A program made the position numbers and the translations under genes. From the NCBI RefSeq assembly GCF_050908845.1, contig NZ_CP194171.1, forward strand, positions 3,038,001 to 3,102,000: DNA of 64,000 nt, given 5' to 3'. A model generated the notes under the pieces. That model ran no database searches, had not been told where the DNA came from, and was given only the letters and a program-made list of their open reading frames with translations. This stretch comes from Marinobacterium_D sp050908845 (lineage in GTDB: Bacteria; Pseudomonadota; Gammaproteobacteria; Pseudomonadales; Balneatricaceae). Positions 59,743 through 64,000 of the stretch are shown here, piece after piece; positions within the stretch are counted from its first letter, which is position 1, and each line of letters begins with the position of its first letter.

Positions 59743-60159
59743 TTATCGAACAACAAACACCGACATTTTCGCATAAGAGGCAAAGTACCCCGCGTTGGAC
59801 GCAAAGATGTGGTTCACCACGTTAGGAATATGAGACCCCATAACGACCAGGTCTGCACCACACTCCTCAGCCGCCTGCATCAGGGTGTCATCCAGATCCA
59901 CAGCCGGGTCATGACTGATATAGGCCGCTGAACTGACTGAGGATAAACCTCGCTTGGCTGCCTCATTTTCACTGAACTGTTTCACTTTTTGCGCAAATTC
60001 ATGGGGCGTATGAGCCACACTGCTGGGCGCAGAGGCCGACACACCGACATAGCAGACAGCGCAGTTGTAGAGTTTGGCAATCTCGGCAGCCGTTGTCAGC
60101 GCCTTATCGAGCCCTTCTATGTGCTCGAGATCAACAGGAACCATCATCTTTGAATACAT
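59743..60159 (-). CDS. Universal stress protein (UspA family)
   Basis: The 138-residue protein is a complete Usp domain. YSKMMVPVDLEHIEGLDKAL is the first strand, with Asp for nucleotide binding. ELYN-type KLYNCAVCYVGVSAS follows, and the C-terminal ECGADLVVMGSHIPNVVNHI matches the GxHx(9)G-type nucleotide loop, ending MSVFVVR. It is a small cytoplasmic stress protein with no catalytic assignment, starting at ATG 60159. It is transcribed alone. Confidence 0.93.
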   Translation of the reverse strand: MYSKMMVPVDLEHIEGLDKALTTAAEIAKLYNCAVCYVGVSASAPSSVAHTPHEFAQKVKQFSENEAAKRGLSSVSSAAYISHDPAVDLDDTLMQAAEECGADLVVMGSHIPNVVNHIFASNAGYFASYAKMSVFVVR

Positions 60160-60497
60160 CTAACACCTCGCTATTCAGGGCACCGACGCTTGGTTCAAGG
60201 CACTCCCTGAATTCTGTTGAGTTCACAGTTACAACCTAGAACACACAAAGGAAAACGTCGCACCAGATCCGAGGCTGGTCGTAACAGATGCGCATTTATG
60301 GCTTAGAGCGACATTCATCCGATCGAGAGCGGAACCAGCGGATATCTGCCAGGTGCGTAATGGAGGTAGTCAGTATTGCGATCAAAGGACTCGCTCGGTC
60401 TGAGCTTCAGGCGTCTGCTGTGCCTGGGCTCTGATCGAAGAACAACTTGCTGAGTCGTATGGGATCTGCGGTGTGATCTGCTGCCTAAAAAGGCGCT
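60160..60497. other. Intergenic region between the Usp gene and the tRNA
   Basis: About 340 bp contain no gene I can support. Only the short GCCTTTTTAGGC hairpin just beyond the tRNA 3-prime end (60482-60493 on the minus strand) may act as its terminator. Confidence 0.55.
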
Positions 60498-60571
60498 TGG
60501 AGCGGGTGATGGGAATCGAACCCACGTTAAGAGCTTGGGAAGCTCCCGTTCTACCATTGAACTACACCCGC
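60498..60571 (-). tRNA. glyU: tRNA-Gly (anticodon CCC)
   Basis: The minus strand reads a full cloverleaf. The acceptor GCGGGTG pairs with CACCCGC, the D-loop is TTCAATGGTAGAA, the anticodon stem-loop is GGAGC-TTCCCAA-GCTCT with anticodon CCC, and the T-arm is GTGGGTTCGATTCCCAT. The discriminator T is followed by an encoded CCA. It closely follows the E. coli GlyU layout. Confidence 0.97.
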
Positions 60572-60656
60572 TAAATCCGTCTGGCTTGATTACAGCATAG
60601 CTCGATAAAGGCGCGCAACGGGGCGGAAGCAGCCTTTTTCAAACCCCTTAAAACAG

Positions 60657-60681
60657 CAAACCCCAGCCTGGGGCCGGGGTT
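60657..60681 (-). terminator. Terminator-like hairpin after tcdA
   Basis: AAACCCC and GGGGTTT (inner CCCAG pairs) form a hairpin about 25 bp after the stop at 60707, followed on the minus strand by GCTGTTTT. Confidence 0.65.
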
Positions 60682-60706
60682 TCCGATCTGTGAAAGTATC
60701 CTGCGA

Positions 60707-61504
60707 TCAGCGGGCGTTTTCTCGTTCGTAGCGTTCATAGAGCTTCTGCAACACCCGCGATACGGCGACAAAACCGAAAGTGGCGGTCACGCAGGTGGAG
60801 GCGCCGAAGCCGCCGGAGCAGTCCAGGCGGGTCTGGCCATCGTGCAGGGTTTTCTGCTGGCAGACGGAGCCGTCCGGCTGCGGGTAGCGCAGCTGCTCGG
60901 TGGAGTAAACGCAGTCGACGGCAAAGCGGCGGCCGCTTTTGCTGAAGCCGAAGTGACGGCGCAGCAGGTTGCGCAGCTTGGCTGCCAGCGGATCGTGCTC
61001 GGTTCGGCTGAGATCAGCGATGCTGATCCGTGTCGGGTCGATCTGGCCGCCGGCACCACCCACGGTGATCACCGGGATCTTGTTGCGTTTACAGTGTGAA
61101 ATGATCGCCGCTTTTACGCCGACGGCGTCGATCGCATCGATAACGTAATCAAAACGGTCGTCGATCAGTTCACGCACGTTGTCCTGGCTGACGAACGCTT
61201 CCTCTTCATGCACCAGGCAGTCGGGGTTGATGTCGCGCATGCGGTCCGCCATGACGGCCACTTTCGACTGTCCAACCGTTGAGCTCAGTGCATGGATCTG
61301 GCGGTTGGTGTTGGTGATACAGACGTCGTCCAGGTCGATCAGCGTGACCTCGCCCACGGCGGAGCGCGCCAGCGCCTCGGCGGCCCAGGAACCCACGCCG
61401 CCGATGCCGATCACCGCGATATGGGCATTACGGTAGAGTGCCACCGCTTCCTGCCCGTAAAGCCGTTCGGTGCCGCCAAAACGCTGGTCCTGCTCGTCTG
61501 TCAC
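60707..61504 (-). CDS. tcdA: tRNA threonylcarbamoyladenosine dehydratase
   Basis: The 265-residue E1-like enzyme has the ATP-binding motif VIGIGGVGSWAAEALARSAV (residues 32-51). DLDDVCITNTNRQIHAL (adenylation site), VDCVYSTEQLRYPQPDG and GFGASTCVTATFGFVAVSRV follow, all as in TcdA/CsdL. It cyclises the threonylcarbamoyl group of t6A37 in ANN-decoding tRNAs, using ATP. ATG 61504 is preceded by a small zinc-ribbon gene on the same strand. Confidence 0.95.
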   Translation of the reverse strand: MTDEQDQRFGGTERLYGQEAVALYRNAHIAVIGIGGVGSWAAEALARSAVGEVTLIDLDDVCITNTNRQIHALSSTVGQSKVAVMADRMRDINPDCLVHEEEAFVSQDNVRELIDDRFDYVIDAIDAVGVKAAIISHCKRNKIPVITVGGAGGQIDPTRISIADLSRTEHDPLAAKLRNLLRRHFGFSKSGRRFAVDCVYSTEQLRYPQPDGSVCQQKTLHDGQTRLDCSGGFGASTCVTATFGFVAVSRVLQKLYERYERENAR

Positions 61505-61543
61505 AATCCGCCTCGTTACTTGCGTGGTAGGTATATCCGGCGA

Positions 61544-61759
61544 CTAGAAATCGTCATCGGTCAGTTCGGTGAGCACGGTTTCACCGCACTTATTGCAGTG
61601 ACCTTCAATAAAGATAATGCCGTACAGCTCATACTCTTTCGGATCGCGCATACCGAGGTTGAGTTCCTGGCAGTTATCACACCAGGTTTCGCGCAGGAAC
61701 ATCGCCTGCTCGTCGGCATCACGGGCGTAAAAGTCCCGGGGGATAGGTGTCTCGCTCAT
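61544..61759 (-). CDS. Small conserved zinc-ribbon-like hypothetical protein
   Basis: The 71-residue protein carries two Cys pairs (CDNC near residue 27 and CNKC near residue 55) in the pattern of a zinc ribbon. An acidic C-terminus (LTELTDDDF) follows. ATG 61759 has a GGAGG-like site upstream. It lies between the pseudouridine synthase and tcdA genes on the same strand, so the three may share transcription. The function is unknown. Confidence 0.78.
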   Translation of the reverse strand: MSETPIPRDFYARDADEQAMFLRETWCDNCQELNLGMRDPKEYELYGIIFIEGHCNKCGETVLTELTDDDF

Positions 61760-61786
61760 CGCTTCGCCTCCGCTAAAACCGGCGCA

Positions 61787-62491
61787 TCATACCGCCGGCG
61801 GGTTGCGCTTTCCAGCCAGGCGCCATTTCATTGCCGACGGATCTGCCCAGTCGTTCAAGGCATCGAGAACACCCGCGCCCCGGAACAGTTCGCCGCATTG
61901 TGGATCTGAGCGATAGCAATACTCGCAGCCATCGAGCGAGAAACAAAGCTGCCAGGCGTGGAGATAACCCCGGTCGGGTGCCGGTTCGACCACTTCATGA
62001 TAGATCGGATCACCGATGATTGGCGCGCCGACACTTTTCAGCGCCACACGAATCTGATGGGTTCGCCCGGTGCCGGGTCTGCAGAGAAAAAGCCGCAGAC
62101 CGGGACCAGCAGAGCAGCTGTAGAACTCGGTGAGCGCCGGATTGCTGCGGCTGCGCAACAGTTTCCAGCTGCCGCGGCGTCCCCGCTCCATATCACCGAT
62201 CACCTGCCCCTGTTTTTTGGTCGGTTTTTTGTCGCTGAGCGCAAGATAGTACTTTTCGACCTGCTGATTGCGAAACAGCTCCGCCAGCCGGTTACAGACC
62301 TCTGCCGAACGCGCCAGCAGCATGACGCCGGAGGTCATCCGGTCCAGACGGTGAACCAGCCAGAGCTTTTCATTGCGGTCACGCTCCACCTGCATCACCA
62401 GACCGACCGCTTCCTGGTCGCGGTGAACACTGACACCCGGTGCCTTGTCGATCACCAGAAAGCCGTCGGTTTCAGCAAGAATCTTGTACAT
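61787..62491 (-). CDS. RluA-family pseudouridine synthase (TIGR01621 type)
   Basis: The 234-residue protein is an RluA-type synthase without an S4 domain. VIDKAPGVSVHRD is the first block, VHRLDRMTSGVMLLARSAE holds the catalytic Asp in HRLDxxTSG, and YYLALSDKKPTKKQGQVIGD and GRTHQIRVALKSVGAPIIGD complete the pattern. It converts a uridine in RNA to pseudouridine; the target RNA is unknown for this subgroup. I chose ATG 62491. A TTG is the only alternative upstream. Confidence 0.9.
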   Translation of the reverse strand: MYKILAETDGFLVIDKAPGVSVHRDQEAVGLVMQVERDRNEKLWLVHRLDRMTSGVMLLARSAEVCNRLAELFRNQQVEKYYLALSDKKPTKKQGQVIGDMERGRRGSWKLLRSRSNPALTEFYSCSAGPGLRLFLCRPGTGRTHQIRVALKSVGAPIIGDPIYHEVVEPAPDRGYLHAWQLCFSLDGCEYCYRSDPQCGELFRGAGVLDALNDWADPSAMKWRLAGKRNPPAV

Positions 62492-62545
62492 CAAAGGGCC
62501 CGGCAGAATTAGGAGCGCAAATTCTCCGGGATACCCGGGCGGGGA

Positions 62546-62935
62546 TCAAGCGGGACCGAACATACGGGCGATCTCTTCCGCCCTGCCGGTATAGATTCGC
62601 AGCTCCCAGTAGCCTTTCAGATGATCGGTGCAGTGGGTGCCATCGAGGTGCACCTCCAGACAACCGGGTGTTGGCAGCTCGAGCGACAGGAAACCGCTGC
62701 CCTGGTGTGGCCGGCTCAGGTCGATCACCACGAGCCCGTTGCTGGACGCCACAAGCCGAGCAGGTGTGACTGCAATGACCCCGTTGAACCAGCTGCACGC
62801 CATGACGGACTTGAAGCCACGCCCCGGCGATACCCGGTGTGATAGAGACATGGGAGTATCAGGCACCTCAAGCATGTAAGTGCCTTTGGCATTATCCCGG
62901 TACGCTACCGGTTTCGACGCGGTGATATCGAACAT
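62546..62935 (-). CDS. Hypothetical protein, unrecognised
   Basis: The 129-residue protein starts MFDITASKPVAYRDNAKGTY and continues as short beta-rich segments (MACSWFNGVIAVTPARLVAS, GFLSLELPTPGCLEVHLDG). It ends with a helical tail (RAEEIARMFGPA). No domain is recognised, and there is no signal or membrane segment. Codon composition and length are consistent with a real gene. It lies between the pseudouridine synthase and hda genes on the same strand, about 100 bp from hda. Confidence 0.6.
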   Translation of the reverse strand: MFDITASKPVAYRDNAKGTYMLEVPDTPMSLSHRVSPGRGFKSVMACSWFNGVIAVTPARLVASSNGLVVIDLSRPHQGSGFLSLELPTPGCLEVHLDGTHCTDHLKGYWELRIYTGRAEEIARMFGPA

Positions 62936-63036
62936 CCTGCCCTCCAGTACGAGTCGACTCCCCTACAGCATACGAGGTTCGACGCGCCGAGCGATGACAG
63001 TGACGTGACGTGTTGGTGACAGCTGAGGGTTGGCCG

Positions 63037-63744
63037 CTACCAGCCCATCACCTGTTTTACGAAAGGTACCGTGATACGCCGCTGGGCACTGAGCGAGGCG
63101 CGATCGAGCTTGTCGAGGGTCACCAGCAGGTTGGCCATGTCACGACTGCCATGATGCATCAGGTAACGCACCACTTCATCACCGAGCTGCAGTCCGCGTG
63201 CACCGGCACGGGCCTTGAGCGCGATTTCTTTGGTCTCGTCATCCAGCGGGCGAATCTGGAACACCAGCCCCCAGTTCAGGCGGGATTCCAGGTCAGGCAG
63301 TTTCAATCCGAGGGAGCGCGGCGAACGATCTGCCGCCAGGATCAACACGTGCCCGGCGGCGCGCATGCGGTTGAACAGGTGAAACAGCGCCTCTTCCCAC
63401 TCCGGGTAGCCGGCAACGCGCTCCAGGTTATCGATGCAGACCAGCTGCAGCTGATCCAGGTCATCAAGAATCTCGGGACCGGCGTGGCTGAGTTCGGCCA
63501 GCGGCAGATAGACGGCGGTACGACGCACGGGGTCGGCGGCGTGACAGCAGGACTGCAGCAGGTGTGAACAGCCCACCCCGGCATGTCCCCAAAGGTAGAT
63601 GTACTGCTCTCCGTGCCCCTGGGCGGCCCGCTCGAGCTCCGCGCGCGCCAACCCGTTATCGCCGGACACGAAGTTCTCGAACCGCGCATCATCACGCAGA
63701 ATGATACCCAGAGGTAGCTGAACTGGCGCCTTTTTCTTACTCAT
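63037..63744 (-). CDS. hda: DnaA regulatory inactivator Hda
   Basis: The 235-residue AAA+ protein begins KAPVQLPLGIILRDDARFEN, where QLPLGI-type residues are the clamp-binding motif. The Walker A-like GHAGVGCSHLLQ has Cys where DnaA has Lys; Hda proteins are often degenerate here (E. coli has Arg). The Walker B region LDQLQLVCIDNLERV, then sensor 1 (VLILAADRSPRSLGLKLPD) and sensor 2 (MHHGSRDMANLLVTLDKLD) fit Hda. It stimulates ATP hydrolysis by DnaA with the sliding clamp. It follows an AI-2E-type transporter gene by 1 bp, as in many gammaproteobacteria. Confidence 0.94.
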   Translation of the reverse strand: MSKKKAPVQLPLGIILRDDARFENFVSGDNGLARAELERAAQGHGEQYIYLWGHAGVGCSHLLQSCCHAADPVRRTAVYLPLAELSHAGPEILDDLDQLQLVCIDNLERVAGYPEWEEALFHLFNRMRAAGHVLILAADRSPRSLGLKLPDLESRLNWGLVFQIRPLDDETKEIALKARAGARGLQLGDEVVRYLMHHGSRDMANLLVTLDKLDRASLSAQRRITVPFVKQVMGW

Positions 63745-63745
63745 C

Positions 63746-64000
63746 TCACTCTACTTCGCCGGTAGATTCCGGCTGGTCGGAGCTATACAGCCGACTACTT
63801 TTATAGCCTTCGTGCAGGTGTCTCAGCAGTACCATGATGACCGCAGCCACCGGCAGTGCCAGCAACACACCCACGAAACCGAACAACTGACCGCCCGCCA
63901 TGATGGCGAAGATCACCGCTACCGGATGCAGGCCGATACGATCACCCACCAACAGCGGGGTCAGTACCATGCCTTCCAGCGCCTGGCCGATGCCGAACAC
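63746..64000 (-). CDS. AI-2E/PerM-family transporter, C-terminal part (cut by window edge)
   Basis: The 84 residues seen are the C-terminal end of an AI-2E-type membrane protein. FGIGQALEGMVLTPLLVGDR and IGLHPVAVIFAIMAGGQLFG carry the conserved last-helices signature, followed by FVGVLLALPVAAVIMVLLRH and an acidic tail. The N-terminal two thirds lie beyond 64000. The gene precedes hda by 1 bp, and PerM next to hda is a common arrangement. The substrate of this family member is not established. Confidence 0.9.
   Translation of the reverse strand: MFGIGQALEGMVLTPLLVGDRIGLHPVAVIFAIMAGGQLFGFVGVLLALPVAAVIMVLLRHLHEGYKSSRLYSSDQPESTGEVE

Noticed and set aside
60315..60557. Minus-strand frame of 80 codons through the tRNA
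   Set aside because: It reads across the whole tRNA-Gly gene, so it is not a protein gene.

Overview
The window looks like chromosome from a marine-type gammaproteobacterium, probably an Oceanospirillales relative. The signs are GC-rich housekeeping genes (rsgA, hda, tcdA, mtnP, a tRNA-Gly with encoded CCA, an rluA-type pseudouridine synthase), the norspermidine pathway pair, an arsenosugar-type gene cluster, and several cyclic-di-GMP proteins. The placement is inferred from gene content and style only. No search was run.

Layout. 1-12.8 kb: many small, independently transcribed genes. These include divergent regulator/target pairs (LysR/DMT transporter, TetR/homocysteine methyltransferase, LysR/NTF2-like pair), a His-rich CDF metal exporter, rsgA, a NYN-domain protein and a PAS-GGDEF-EAL protein. 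13-18 kb: a tail-anchored unknown protein, two exported proteins, and a COG0523-type metallochaperone with a candidate Zur site. 18.4-23.2 kb: one gene for a 1577-residue secreted protein with a phospholipase-C-like domain followed by PKD-type repeats. 23.5-27.6 kb: a MarR-type regulator with a perfect operator palindrome, divergent from a phytoene-dehydrogenase-like oxidoreductase and a methyltransferase, then an SDR protein. 27.8-28.3 kb: a gene-free, densely hairpinned element. 28.3-32.3 kb: YebC-family gene, VF530-family gene, methyltransferase, winged-helix/TPR regulator.

The standout region is 32.3-41.3 kb, a chromosomal (sedentary-type) integron. The integrase gene intI (40345-41322, +) is followed on its upstream side by about eight gene cassettes. 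All cassette genes read away from intI except a reversed YefM-YoeB toxin-antitoxin pair. attC-type recombination sites separate the genes. Cassette cargo: a PD-(D/E)XK-like nuclease, a zinc-ribbon/two-TM protein, a papain-like NlpC/YiiX protein, a GIY-YIG nuclease, an unknown protein, a membrane M23 peptidase, a DUF2164 gene and the toxin-antitoxin pair. A complete IS3-family element (33965-35199, 3-bp target duplication) interrupts the DUF2164 cassette. A repeated hairpin element has landed inside one attC. A decayed IS3 transposase marks the far end. Two cassette boundaries carry a near-identical short hairpin whose stem differs only by compensatory changes.

41-64 kb: an EAL phosphodiesterase, carboxynorspermidine synthase and decarboxylase, a five-gene redox/radical-SAM/glycosyltransferase operon of the arsenosugar type (51.4-45.8 kb, minus), mtnP, a PAS-GGDEF cyclase, an ABC1 kinase, and an exonuclease/GIY-YIG - DUF3429 - VRR-NUC group. 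After these come a universal stress protein, tRNA-Gly(CCC), tcdA, a pseudouridine synthase, hda and the C-terminal end of an AI-2E-type transporter.
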